Source of the DNA: Pleomorphomonas sp. T1.2MG-36 | GTDB taxonomy: Bacteria > Pseudomonadota > Alphaproteobacteria > Rhizobiales > Pleomorphomonadaceae | Direction of reading: 5' to 3' | Length of the DNA stretch: 64,000 nucleotides | Assembly: GCF_950100655.1 (NCBI RefSeq) | Contig: NZ_CATNLY010000045.1 | Location: forward strand, 307,489 to 371,488 | Shown here: in pieces, positions 24,495-33,416 of the stretch | Position numbering within the stretch: the stretch's first letter is position 1 | How the letters are laid out: every line of letters begins with the position of its first letter | Made by a program: the position numbers and the translations under genes | Notes under the pieces: generated by a model | What the model saw: only the letters and a program-made list of their open reading frames with translations | Told to the model about the DNA's origin: nothing | Databases searched by the model: none

Positions 24495-26177
24495 TCAGAG
24501 GCCAAGCCGCCAGACGCGAGCGGCGGTGCGTCCTTGTGGTGCCTCGAGGCGAATGGCGGTAATCGGGGCAGGATCGGCGATGCGCTTGGTTCCCGTGTAG
24601 CGGCCCTCGTCGGCGAACACTTCGATCGATCCCCGGTCGAGGAAGACACAGACCGAGCGCACCTTCGCGCCGGCCGCGAGATAGTGCGGCGACGGTGTTC
24701 CGTCCTCGTGGACGATGGCAAGGCCATTCGAGCCGGCCGTGATGGCGAGTTTCAGCGTCGGGTGCGACAGCGATAGTTCGAACGGTGCGCCTGCCTCTTC
24801 CAGCTCGATGACGATCTCGGCACCACCGTCGAGGGCCACCGTCTCGCCGGCGGCGAGGCGGCGGTCGTCGACAAGCGCTTGCCGAAGCGTGGTGACGGCG
24901 TCGATCGGCGGGGTCGTCAGCGCGCCATTCTTCAGAAGCAGTCGGCGCGGCAGCGTCATGGCTGTTGGCCAATCGGTCGTCTTGACGATGTCCGTCCAGT
25001 TGGCGAGCCAGGCGATGCCGACCGGGCCATCCGTGTCGACGAAGGCCTGGAAGCCGTAGGCATCGGTTCCGAAGTCGAGCTCCTGCCGGAACTCCGGCGT
25101 GAAGCGCCTGCCGTCGAAGCGTCCGACGATGCCGAAAGTGAGGTTCCGACGCCGGGTCGCCGGATCGCGGCTCATCAGGAGGCCGACGATCAGCAGCCAT
25201 CGCGTGGCGGGATCTTCCGCCGGGCCGTCAAGCGGCAGCATGGCCGGGCACTCTCCCACGGTCCGCCCAAACTCCCGTTCGCGGTGAACAAGGCCTACGA
25301 AGCGCCAGCCGGACGCACCGGTCGGATCGTCGGTCTCGTGCAGCAGGACGACGCCGCCCTCGGCATCGCGGCCGCCGAGCAGCATCTTGAGGCGGCCGTC
25401 GGGCCCCTTGAAGACGTAAGGGTCGCGGTTGTCCTCGCCGAGGCTGAGTCCGTCCGGGCGCCCCGCCAGTACGACCGCTGGCGTGCCGGCCGTGAAGCCG
25501 TCAGGACAAGGTACCGCACACTGCACCTCCATCTCCGGTTTGCGGCCGTCGATATGGTCGGTGAAAAAGGCGCGAAAGCCGCTTTCTCCCGGCACGGCGA
25601 TCGCGGAGCCGGAGAAGATGCCCCCGGCGCCGTTGGCGGCGAACACCGCGTCGCCCGGCTCGAGGAAGACGGGCAGGTGGCGCCAATGAATGAGGTCGTC
25701 GGAGACGGCGTGTCCCCAATGCATGGCGTGCCAGCGCAGACGATGCGGATAGTGCTGGTAGAAAAGGTGGGCACGCCCGCCGAAGCGACCGAAGCCGTTG
25801 GGGTCGTTCATCCAGCCGAAAGGTGGCCGGAAGTGATAGCTGCCGGTGAACTCCGGCGGCGTCGGCGCCGGCCCGGCATGAAGCACGCGGATGCCGCTGT
25901 CGAGCACAGTGGCTGGGTCATAGGCGTAGACGGCCGAGACGAGGGTGGTGTCCGGATCGAAGCTGACACGGTCGAGAGTCCCGGCAACAACGATGCGGTG
26001 GCGCTCGAAGGCGTCGGTTCGACGAACGGTGACTTCGCCGTTGCCGGCCAATGTCACGACGGCGGGTTCCGACCCTCTTGCCATCAGGAACAGCTCGACG
26101 GTTTCGCCGGCCGCCACCGGGGCAAAGGAGATCGTTTCCCGGCCCGGTCGGCCGGCTTCAGGAAATGGGTGAGGCAT
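24495..26177 (-). CDS. Glycoside hydrolase family 32, beta-fructosidase (sucrose/fructan hydrolase type)
   Basis: 560-aa enzyme hydrolysing beta-fructofuranosyl bonds (sucrose, fructo-oligosaccharides or levan fragments). The family triad is visible: nucleophile in WMNDPNG, transition-state stabiliser in RDPYVF and acid/base in ECPA; the C-terminal beta-sandwich has the GH32-like FLDRGSIEVFADEG. About 110 residues precede the catalytic motif, more than in most bacterial invertases. No signal peptide, so it acts in the cytoplasm on imported substrate. Start ATG 26177 lies 2 bp from the upstream permease stop. Confidence 0.92.
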   Translation of the reverse strand: MPHPFPEAGRPGRETISFAPVAAGETVELFLMARGSEPAVVTLAGNGEVTVRRTDAFERHRIVVAGTLDRVSFDPDTTLVSAVYAYDPATVLDSGIRVLHAGPAPTPPEFTGSYHFRPPFGWMNDPNGFGRFGGRAHLFYQHYPHRLRWHAMHWGHAVSDDLIHWRHLPVFLEPGDAVFAANGAGGIFSGSAIAVPGESGFRAFFTDHIDGRKPEMEVQCAVPCPDGFTAGTPAVVLAGRPDGLSLGEDNRDPYVFKGPDGRLKMLLGGRDAEGGVVLLHETDDPTGASGWRFVGLVHREREFGRTVGECPAMLPLDGPAEDPATRWLLIVGLLMSRDPATRRRNLTFGIVGRFDGRRFTPEFRQELDFGTDAYGFQAFVDTDGPVGIAWLANWTDIVKTTDWPTAMTLPRRLLLKNGALTTPPIDAVTTLRQALVDDRRLAAGETVALDGGAEIVIELEEAGAPFELSLSHPTLKLAITAGSNGLAIVHEDGTPSPHYLAAGAKVRSVCVFLDRGSIEVFADEGRYTGTKRIADPAPITAIRLEAPQGRTAARVWRLGL

Positions 26178-26179
26178 GG

Positions 26180-27058
26180 TCAACCTTTCACCGCCGAGCC
26201 GACGAAGGAGCTGATGAACCAGCGCTGGAAGGCGAGATAGAACACAAGGATCGGGATCATCATCAGGACCGAGGCGGCCATGGCCCGATCCCAATAGATG
26301 CTGTCCTGGCCGAAGAAGGTGGCGATGGCGACCGAGATCGGCCGGGCATAGTCGGTCTGGGTGATCAGGATCGGCCACAGATACTGGTTCCAGGTCTCGA
26401 TGCCCATCAGGATGGAGACGGTGGCGAGCGCCGGCAGGCTGAGTGGCATGAAGATCGACCACCACGTGCGGAAGATCGAGGCGCCGTCGATGGACGCGGC
26501 TTCGTAGAGCTCCTTCGGCAACTGCGCGAAGAACTGGTAGAACAGGAAAGTATAGAGCGGGCTTGCCACGAAGGGCAGGATCTGCGCGGTGAAGGTATCC
26601 GAAAGGCCGGCCCTCGACACGATGATCAAGAGCGGCATGATGATGCTTTCCTGCGGGATCACGTAGAGCGCGATGATCACCGACAGGATCAGCGCCCGCC
26701 CGGGCAGGCTGCCCCAGGCCAGGATGAAGCCGGCCATCGAGTTGATCACGAGACCGAGGCTCACCGTCGAGCCCAGGATGAACAGCGAGTTGCCGAGATA
26801 GCGGCCGAAGGCCAGCTCGCCGGCGAAGTTGCCCACCTCGCGGAAGTTGTTGAAGGTCGGGTTGTCCACCCAGAAGGCCCGGAACGAGCCCATGTCGGCG
26901 AGGATCTGGAAGCGATCGTCCTTCAGCGAGGCGATGAACAGCATGAACAGCGGTGAGATCACCACCAATGCGATGACGAACACAGAAATCGACTGGACGA
27001 CGCGGTAACCGTTCACCGGCGCGGCCGGCTTGCGGGAGGAAAGGGCGAGATCAGACAT
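26180..27058 (-). CDS. Sugar ABC transporter permease (MalG type)
   Basis: 292-aa inner-membrane subunit of the CUT1 importer with six predicted helices, the first at about residues 22-43. The EAA loop coupling to the ATPase reads ELYEAASIDGASIFRTWWSIFMPL, and the C-terminus RWFISSFVGSAVKG is typical. Its ATG overlaps the stop of the partner permease, so it is the second permease of the operon. The GH32 gene follows after 2 bp. Confidence 0.93.
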   Translation of the reverse strand: MSDLALSSRKPAAPVNGYRVVQSISVFVIALVVISPLFMLFIASLKDDRFQILADMGSFRAFWVDNPTFNNFREVGNFAGELAFGRYLGNSLFILGSTVSLGLVINSMAGFILAWGSLPGRALILSVIIALYVIPQESIIMPLLIIVSRAGLSDTFTAQILPFVASPLYTFLFYQFFAQLPKELYEAASIDGASIFRTWWSIFMPLSLPALATVSILMGIETWNQYLWPILITQTDYARPISVAIATFFGQDSIYWDRAMAASVLMMIPILVFYLAFQRWFISSFVGSAVKG

Positions 27059-27986
27059 CGAAGCGCCTCATGAGCCTGCGCTGGATGAGCGCGATGACCA
27101 GAACGATCAGGAACAGGATCACCGACACGGCCGAAGCGTAGCCGAGCTTCTGCTCCTCGAAGCCGGCGCGCACCATGTAGTGCACGACGGTCTCGGTCGA
27201 CGACTTCGGTCCGCCCTGCGTCAGGATGGCCACCTGGGTGTAGAGCTTGAAGGCCTGGATGGTGGTGATGACCAGCACGAAGACGTGGGTCGGCCTGAGC
27301 CCCGGCATGGTGACGTGCCAGAAGCGGCCCCAGCGGCCGGCGCCGTCGATGCGGGCGGCGTCGTAGAGCTCGTCGGGAATGCCCTGCATGCCGGCAAGAT
27401 AGATGATCATCTGGAAACCGTAGGCCTGCCAGGCCGACAGCAGCACGATCGAGAACATCGCCCAGTTGGGATCGCCCAGCCAATCGATCGGCTGGATGTA
27501 GCCGCCCGACAGCGTCACGACGACGTGGTTGAGCGGTCCCGTCGGATACTGGAACAGCGTGCCCCAGATGACGCAGACCACCACCATCGACGTGATGGCG
27601 GGGAGGAAGAACATGCCGCGGAACAGGTTCCGGAACGGGATTTTCTGATTGAGGATCAGCGCGGTCACGAAGGCCAGCCCGCACTGGACCGGCAGTACCC
27701 ACAGAGTGAAGCGGGTGACGTTCCAGAGCGACGTCCAGAACAGGTCGTCGTTAAGAATGCGCAGGAAATTGTTGAGCCCGATGAAGCGCACCGGCGTCGG
27801 TCGGGGGACCAGCGGCTGGTTGGTCATGGCCGTCCAGAACGACAGCAGGAAGGGCGTGATCAGGAAGGCGGTCATCAGCACGACCGCCGGTGCCAGCATG
27901 CCGATTTCCTGAAGGAAGCGCGGCCAGCCGACGCGGGCGATGATGGAGCGGCGACGCCGCTTCGGAACGGTGGAAAGTGCGGACAT
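27051..27986 (-). CDS. Sugar ABC transporter permease (MalF type)
   Basis: 311-aa membrane subunit with an N-terminal basic stretch (PKRRRRS), first helix about residues 30-50, and EAA loop ELYDAARIDGAGRWGRFWHVTMPGL. ATG 27986 is preceded by GAGGGG. Lies 161 bp after the binding-protein gene, behind an intercistronic hairpin, and overlaps the next permease. Confidence 0.93.
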   Translation of the reverse strand: MSALSTVPKRRRRSIIARVGWPRFLQEIGMLAPAVVLMTAFLITPFLLSFWTAMTNQPLVPRPTPVRFIGLNNFLRILNDDLFWTSLWNVTRFTLWVLPVQCGLAFVTALILNQKIPFRNLFRGMFFLPAITSMVVVCVIWGTLFQYPTGPLNHVVVTLSGGYIQPIDWLGDPNWAMFSIVLLSAWQAYGFQMIIYLAGMQGIPDELYDAARIDGAGRWGRFWHVTMPGLRPTHVFVLVITTIQAFKLYTQVAILTQGGPKSSTETVVHYMVRAGFEEQKLGYASAVSVILFLIVLVIALIQRRLMRRFDV

Positions 27987-28102
27987 GGGCCCCTCGCCGG
28001 GCGATGGGTTATAGGAGAGCGGCGCGCGCCCGAAGGGAGGGCGGACGCGCGCCGGCAAGCCGTGCCGGGCGGGCGCGGATCAGCATGGCCCGGCGTTCCG
28101 AT

Positions 28103-28138
28103 CGCGAACCAGCCGTCCCAGGGGAAAGCCGGTTCGCG
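28103..28138 (-). other. Intercistronic stem-loop after the binding-protein gene
   Basis: Perfect 8-bp arms CGCGAACC and GGTTCGCG separated by 20 bases, between the SBP stop and the first permease, with no uridine run. Such structures protect upstream mRNA and raise the SBP to permease ratio. Confidence 0.5.
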
Positions 28139-28147
28139 GCGCGGACA

Positions 28148-29437
28148 TCAGTTGCCGTCGAAGGGCGGATACCCGTCGTTGTCGGCGATGTCCTCGTCGA
28201 TCTTCTTGGCGGCGGCCGTCAGCGCCTTCTGGGCGTCCTCGCCGTTGAAGATCTGGTCGACGGCCTGCATGAAGGCCGAGGTAATCGTCGGATAGGCCGG
28301 ATGCGGCGGGCGCGGCACGGCCACTTTCGACGCCTGCTCGAAGGCAACGGTCATCGGGCCACCCTCGGCGTAGAGCGGCGACTCTGCGGCGAAGCTCTTG
28401 AGGCCGGGATAGGCGCTCTGGCTCACGGCAAAGTCGCGATAGTCCTTGTCCTTCAAGAGGAAGCTCAGGAACTTGCCGGCGATGTCGGGGTGCTCGGACT
28501 GGGTGGTGATCGCCCAGATCCAGGTTCCGTCGGGGCTGGCGCTCTTGTCGCCGAACTTCGGCAGCGGCATGACCACCACGTCGTCCTTCATCTTGGCTGC
28601 GGCCTCGGCGTAGAACCAGTGACCGCCCCAGGCGAGCGCCGCCGGCTCACCGTCGGCGTAGAACTGGTTGGTGCCCGACGACATCGGCACGACCCAGCCG
28701 TTCTTCACCCAGGTCTGCATCATCGTCAGCGCGTCGACGCAAGGCTGGCTGTCCAGCGTGCCGGTTGCCGTCCAGGTCGTACGATCGATCAGGTCGCAGC
28801 CGAAGGAGTTGAGGATCGGCTGGTAGGCATAGGTCACCCACTCGGTCTTGATGCCATAGCCGCGGAAGGTGTCGATCGGCCACTTGACGCCATCCACCTT
28901 GGCCAGCTTGGCGAGGTAGTCCTCGAACTCGGCACGCGTCCAGGCATCGTCGACCGACTTCGGAATGCGTGCGCCGATCTTCTCAAGATACTTCTTGTTG
29001 CCGTAGAGCACCACCGAGCTGTCGGTGAGGCCGATGGCGTAGAGCTCCTTGTCGATCGGATAGGTGCCCTGGGCGACGTTGGAGGCCGTCATGTCGTCCA
29101 GAAGGTCCTGGTCGATGTAGCTCTTGAGCGGCTTGAGGTAGCCCGACCAGACGTAGTTGGCGAGGAACGGGGCATCGAGCTCCATGATGTCCGGCAACTG
29201 CTTGGACATCACCGCCGACGAAAACTTCTCGTTATAGGCGTCGTGCGGGGCATAGATCAGCTCGATGTCGACATCCGGATTGGCCGCTTCGAAGCGTTGG
29301 GCGACCTTGCCGTACAGCGCCACCCAGCCGGGATCGCCCTGATGCATCATGCGAACGACGGTCTTGGCGTCGGCAACGCCGGCAAGTGCCATCAGCGCCG
29401 TGGTGGCGACAAGGGTGCTAAGTAAACGATTACCCAT
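28148..29437 (-). CDS. Sugar ABC transporter substrate-binding protein
   Basis: 429-aa periplasmic binding protein (family 1, CUT1) with a signal peptide (MGNRLLSTLVATTALMALAGVADA, cleavage after ADA) and mature start KTVVRMMHQGDPGW. First gene of the GH32 operon, likely to bind sucrose or a fructo-oligosaccharide, judged only from the GH32 neighbour. ATG 29437 has GGAGGAG 8 nt upstream. Codons 2-6 coincide with an operator-like sequence shared with the lacI promoter region. Confidence 0.92.
   Translation of the reverse strand: MGNRLLSTLVATTALMALAGVADAKTVVRMMHQGDPGWVALYGKVAQRFEAANPDVDIELIYAPHDAYNEKFSSAVMSKQLPDIMELDAPFLANYVWSGYLKPLKSYIDQDLLDDMTASNVAQGTYPIDKELYAIGLTDSSVVLYGNKKYLEKIGARIPKSVDDAWTRAEFEDYLAKLAKVDGVKWPIDTFRGYGIKTEWVTYAYQPILNSFGCDLIDRTTWTATGTLDSQPCVDALTMMQTWVKNGWVVPMSSGTNQFYADGEPAALAWGGHWFYAEAAAKMKDDVVVMPLPKFGDKSASPDGTWIWAITTQSEHPDIAGKFLSFLLKDKDYRDFAVSQSAYPGLKSFAAESPLYAEGGPMTVAFEQASKVAVPRPPHPAYPTITSAFMQAVDQIFNGEDAQKALTAAAKKIDEDIADNDGYPPFDGN
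29422..29435. promoter_or_regulatory. LacI-type operator overlapping the SBP start codon
   Basis: Minus-strand GGGTAATCGTTTAC begins at the last base of the ATG. It shares its first nine bases GGGTAATCG with a site upstream of the adjacent lacI gene (30548-30561). GTAA...TTAC flanks give dyad symmetry. Confidence 0.5.
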
Positions 29438-29475
29438 TGTGAAAATCTCCTCCACTCATTGGTTTCCTCGCCAGC

Positions 29476-30474
29476 TCAGACGGAAGCTCGCTCCACGAGC
29501 TGGAATGGGAGCAGTTTCAGCCCCCTCTCCGGCGGTTCGGCCGCCTGAAGTATCTCCGCCGCCAGCCGGCCCATCGCCCTGTGCGGCAGAGCCATGGTGG
29601 TCAGCGGCGGGTCGAGCCGCGTGGCGATATCGACCTGATTGTCGAATCCCGCCACGGCGACATCGTCGGGAATGCCGGCTCCGACCTTGCGAAGCGCGGC
29701 ATAGGCCTCCATGGCAACGCGATCGTTGCCGCAGAGGATGGCGTCCGGCCGGTCGGGACCGGCCATGAGATCGGCGACGTGCTGCGCCACGAGGCTGCGG
29801 GCGCGGTCGGCATAGGAGGCGCGCTTTACCGCCGGCAACACGGCGACGGGGGCTAGCCCAGCCTCGTCCAGCGCGGCGCGAAAGCCGCGTTCGCGCAGTT
29901 CGCCGGCCAGAAGGCCGGGCAGATTGATAAAGGCGATTCGGCGCCGGCCGGCGTCGATCAGGTGGCTGGCGATGGTGTGGCCGGCCGCTTCCTCGTCGGG
30001 CACCAGCGAGGTGACCAGACCGGCCGCATCGCGGCAGTTGATCATCACGCCGATATGGTCGGCGACTTCCGGCGGCAGCACGACTTCCTTGTGATACATC
30101 GCCGCGTAGCCGATGGCGCGCGGCCGGAAGCGGCTGACGTCGTCATAGACCTTGATGATGTCGCGATCGCCGCCGATGGTGGTGAAGAACACCGAGAGAT
30201 CGGCCTTGCGGGCGGAGTTGTCGAGGCCGCGAATGATCTCGGTGGCGAAGGGCGAGGTCAGCAGCTCGTCGCCAATGATGGCGATCAGCGGCATCCAGCC
30301 CTGGCGCATGCTGCGGGCGGCGAAGTTGGTGACGTAGCCGAGTTCCTCGGCGATCTTGCGAATCCGGTCGCGCGTTTCGTCGGCCATGCGGGCCGAGCCA
30401 CCATGCAGCGCACCGGAGACGGTCTTGACCGACACCCCGGCGAGACTTGCAATATCCTGCAACGAAACGGCCAC
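29476..30474 (-). CDS. LacI-family transcriptional regulator
   Basis: 332-aa repressor. The N-terminal LacI helix-turn-helix and hinge (VSLQDIASLAGVSVKTVSGALHG) is followed by a periplasmic-binding-like effector domain (AILCGNDRVAMEAYAALRKVG, DVAVAGFDNQ). I choose GTG 30474 because GGGAGGAG lies 7 nt upstream. It sits just before the SBP gene in the same direction and probably represses the GH32 operon and itself through GGGTAATCG-type sites found at both control regions. Confidence 0.92.
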   Translation of the reverse strand: MAVSLQDIASLAGVSVKTVSGALHGGSARMADETRDRIRKIAEELGYVTNFAARSMRQGWMPLIAIIGDELLTSPFATEIIRGLDNSARKADLSVFFTTIGGDRDIIKVYDDVSRFRPRAIGYAAMYHKEVVLPPEVADHIGVMINCRDAAGLVTSLVPDEEAAGHTIASHLIDAGRRRIAFINLPGLLAGELRERGFRAALDEAGLAPVAVLPAVKRASYADRARSLVAQHVADLMAGPDRPDAILCGNDRVAMEAYAALRKVGAGIPDDVAVAGFDNQVDIATRLDPPLTTMALPHRAMGRLAAEILQAAEPPERGLKLLPFQLVERASV

Positions 30475-30864
30475 GACTCGCTCCTCCCAAGGCACCTTGC
30501 GTCTGCCCCCGACGGCTTCCTCGACCGTCTTTGGTTCGTGCCCTTGAGTTATCGATTACCCAAATGCCACCGCGCTCAATCCTTGTCAAGAGAAAGGAGG
30601 TTGGTCGTTCGCATCAGGTCTGCGTCGCTGGGCTGTCCGAAACAACGAGCCGACCTGGACTGGTGAGCGGGTTGAAACTGACGGGCCGGCCGCTACCGAC
30701 ACCGTCGCGGACGCCGGCCATCGCCTTCCCGTGTATCATCAGATCCGCCGCCGCCCGGATCGAGGCGTCATAGTTCTGGCGTTGCGCCGGAGTGGAGTGC
30801 CGGCACAACTCGACGCCCTGACGATCCCGATGTCACCCGGTCGTCTCTTGAAGGGTGTCTTCTG
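30475..30864. promoter_or_regulatory. Control region of lacI with operator; otherwise empty
   Basis: 390 bp between lacI and the next ATPase gene. GGGTAATCGATAAC (minus strand, 30561-30548) is a LacI-style palindrome centred on ATCGAT, about 75 bp before the lacI start. A 64-codon frame on the minus strand (30614-30808) has no family resemblance and I do not call it a gene. Confidence 0.5.
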
Positions 30865-31863
30865 TCAAAGCGCCTTGCCGTCGGTACCAAAGCGATGCAG
30901 ATGCCCCTCGATCGGCATGAGTGTGACGTCGTCGCCTGCCGCCACCGGCATATCGCCGACAGTACGCGCCGTGAGACGGCTTGCAACGGCCATTTCAACG
31001 TGGATGAAGGTGTCGCTGCCCAGATGCTCGGCAGAGACCACCCGACCCCGCCAGCCATCGCCATCGCGACTGACGACGAGATGCTCGGGGCGGACTCCGA
31101 TAGTGTCGGCACCGGCTTTCTGGGCCAGATCGCCGGTAATGAAGTTCATCTGCGGCGAGCCGATGAAGCCGGCGACGAACAGGTTGGCCGGCGAGCGGTA
31201 AAGTTCGAGTGGCGCCCCCACCTGCTCGAGGCTGCCTCCGTTCAGCACGGCGATCTTGTCGGCCATGGTCATGGCCTCGGTCTGGTCATGCGTCACATAG
31301 ATGGTCGTGGTGCCAAGTCGCTGCTGTAACTCCCGGATCTCGACGCGCATCTGCACGCGCAGCTTGGCGTCGAGATTGGAAAGCGGTTCGTCGAACAGGA
31401 ACACCTTGGGATCGCGAACGATGGCGCGCCCCATGGCGACGCGCTGACGCTGACCGCCTGACAGGGCCACCGGCTTGCGGCCGAGCTGACGCGTCAGGTC
31501 GAGAATGGTCGCCGCCTTGCCGACGCGGTCTTCGATTTCCGCCTTTGGCCGGCCGGATAACTTCAGGGCAAAGCCCATGTTGGCGGCTACGTTCATGTGC
31601 GGGTAGAGCGCATAGTTCTGGAACACCATGGCGATGTCCCGGTCCTTCGGCGCGAGGTCGTTGACGACCTTGTCGTCGATGCAAATCTCGCCGCTTCGGA
31701 TGGTTTCGAGGCCGGCGATGCACCGCAACAGTGTGGATTTGCCGCAGCCCGACGGGCCGACGAGAGCCACGAACTCACCGTCTGCGATGTCGATCGTGAT
31801 GTCGTGCAATACCTCGAGCGCCCCATAGGCCTTGCGCAAATTTCTGATCTCGACGGTGGCCAT
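30865..31863 (-). CDS. Sugar ABC transporter ATP-binding protein (MalK/UgpC type)
   Basis: 332-aa ATPase with Walker [11 protein letters not shown]-loop [10 protein letters not shown], signature LSGGQRQR, Walker B VFLFDEP and a TOBE tail. GGGAGG is well placed before ATG 31863. It is divergent from the second CUT1 importer (SBP at 31980), which has no ATPase of its own downstream, so it is the likely motor of that system. It is not part of the lacI/GH32 operon behind it, which has its own ATPase. Confidence 0.92.
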   Translation of the reverse strand: MATVEIRNLRKAYGALEVLHDITIDIADGEFVALVGPSGCGKSTLLRCIAGLETIRSGEICIDDKVVNDLAPKDRDIAMVFQNYALYPHMNVAANMGFALKLSGRPKAEIEDRVGKAATILDLTRQLGRKPVALSGGQRQRVAMGRAIVRDPKVFLFDEPLSNLDAKLRVQMRVEIRELQQRLGTTTIYVTHDQTEAMTMADKIAVLNGGSLEQVGAPLELYRSPANLFVAGFIGSPQMNFITGDLAQKAGADTIGVRPEHLVVSRDGDGWRGRVVSAEHLGSDTFIHVEMAVASRLTARTVGDMPVAAGDDVTLMPIEGHLHRFGTDGKAL

Positions 31864-31884
31864 GCGAACCTCCCAGACGCTGGC

Positions 31885-31912
31885 TTGACAACAAAGCAAA
31901 GTGATTTAATCT
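31885..31912 (+). promoter_or_regulatory. Putative promoter of the mannoside importer operon
   Basis: TTGACA (31885-31890), 16-bp spacer, TAATCT (31907-31912). A perfect 8-bp inverted repeat GGAAGCCG-N13-CGGCTTCC (31929-31957) follows in the leader and may be an operator or an mRNA hairpin. Confidence 0.55.
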
Positions 31913-31979
31913 AATCGACGTTGGTTTGGGAAGCCGAATTTTAGAGGAGCGGCTTCCACGCCTTCTGGGAGGAAAAGCG

Positions 31980-33275
31980 ATGAAGAAATCTTTGCTGGCG
32001 GCACTTGCCGCCGCGACGGCGCTCGGCTGTCTGCCGGTTGCCGCCGAGGATCTCATTACCAGCGACCGCGTCGGCCCCTCCGATGCCCCCAAAAAGATGG
32101 TGTTCCGCATGACGGGTGACGGCCCGTCGAGCACCGATCCGACTTGGGCGGCCGGTTACAGCAAGCTCTATACCGAGTTCATCAACAACCATCCCGGCTG
32201 GCAGCTCGAGCTGCAGATGATGACCGGCGACATCAGTCAGGAACAGGCGCGCATGCTGGAGCAGGCCAAGGCCGGCCATGCACCCGATTGTGCCGCCGTC
32301 GACAGCTTCGTGCTGCCGCTGTTCAAGCAGGCCGGCGTTTTGAAGTCGCTTTCGCCCTATTTTACCAAGGAGGAAATCGACCAGCTCTTCCCCTTCGTGC
32401 GTGATGGCGTCACCGGCAAGGACGGTCAGATCTATGCATGGTGGTGGTCGACCGACTTGCGCGTGCTCTACCGCAACAAGGAAGTCGTACCGAACGAACC
32501 GGCGACCTGGGCTGATGCCAAGGCGGCCGGCCTCCAGTCGGTCGAGGCCGGCATGGAAGGCATTCTGTTCAATGGCAGCCGCTACGAAGGCACCGCCTTC
32601 GACTGGCTCGGCAATTTCTGGGGCCAGGGTGGCAAGCTGGTCGACGACGCCGGCAAGCCGATCTTCGCCGACGCCGCCAACCGCGACAAATTCATCAAGG
32701 CCGTGAACTACTACCGCGACCTCGTGGAGTCCGGCGCCGCACCCAAGCGTGTCACCACCATCGGCAACTATGATGATCTCAACGCCGCTGCCGTTGCAGG
32801 CACGACCGCGTTGTTCGTCGGTGGCAACTGGCAGTATCGTCAGCTGCAGAACTCGATGGAGCCGGACGAGTTCGCCAAGTGGACCTTCTCGATGCTGCCG
32901 GGCATCACCGCCGACCAGCGATCGACCGGCACCGGCGGCTGGACGGTTGCCGCCTTCTCGTCGGAACCCGAGAAGGTCGAAATGTGCGCCGCGCTTGCCC
33001 GCGAGATCTACATGGGGCCAGCCAACGCGCTACAGGAGCAGTTGCCGACCCGCGCCGACCTCTACGACAAGTACGATGTGTTCAAGAGCGAAGCCAACCA
33101 GACCTTTGCCAAGGCGCTGAAGGTCGGTCAGGCCCGCCCAGGCGTGTTGATCTATCCGGAAATCTCCAACCAGATCCAGATCATGATGGGCAAGGTGCTG
33201 ACCGGCGCCGCGGCTACCGACGCTGCGGTCGATGAAGCCTACAAGGCAGCGCTCGATGCCTATGCCCGGCTCTGA
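31980..33275 (+). CDS. Sugar ABC transporter substrate-binding protein
   Basis: 431-aa periplasmic binding protein of a CUT1 importer, with signal peptide MKKSLLAALAAATALGCLPVAA and mature start EDLITSDRV. The extracellular solute-binding family 1 pattern is seen in QIYAWWWSTDLRVLYRNKE and GGNWQYRQL. ATG 31980 follows GGGAGG. It leads an operon with two permeases and a GH38 alpha-mannosidase, so an alpha-mannoside is the best guess for the ligand. Confidence 0.91.
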   Translation: MKKSLLAALAAATALGCLPVAAEDLITSDRVGPSDAPKKMVFRMTGDGPSSTDPTWAAGYSKLYTEFINNHPGWQLELQMMTGDISQEQARMLEQAKAGHAPDCAAVDSFVLPLFKQAGVLKSLSPYFTKEEIDQLFPFVRDGVTGKDGQIYAWWWSTDLRVLYRNKEVVPNEPATWADAKAAGLQSVEAGMEGILFNGSRYEGTAFDWLGNFWGQGGKLVDDAGKPIFADAANRDKFIKAVNYYRDLVESGAAPKRVTTIGNYDDLNAAAVAGTTALFVGGNWQYRQLQNSMEPDEFAKWTFSMLPGITADQRSTGTGGWTVAAFSSEPEKVEMCAALAREIYMGPANALQEQLPTRADLYDKYDVFKSEANQTFAKALKVGQARPGVLIYPEISNQIQIMMGKVLTGAAATDAAVDEAYKAALDAYARL

Positions 33276-33281
33276 GCCCTT

Positions 33282-33382
33282 GCCGTCCGCCGTTCCTCTA
33301 GGCGGGCGGCGTCCGGCAGGACGGTGATTCCATAAGCTCAGGAGTCACTCCGCCGCGGGCGGCCGCCCAGTTTGGCGGCCGC
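33282..33382 (+). other. Two stem-loops between SBP and permease genes
   Basis: First hairpin GCCGTCCGCC / GGCGGGCGGC (33282-33310, one G-U pair). Second is a perfect 9-bp hairpin GCGGCCGCC-CAGTTT-GGCGGCCGC (33359-33382) followed by TTTCGCTT. Probably partial termination or mRNA protection after the SBP gene. Confidence 0.5.
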
Positions 33383-33416
33383 TTTCGCTTCGTCGCTCAC
33401 CAATGCCGAGGTGCCC

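Noticed and set aside
30614..30808. 64-codon minus-strand frame in the lacI upstream region
   Set aside because: No ribosome site or recognisable motif; could be a remnant but I cannot support it.
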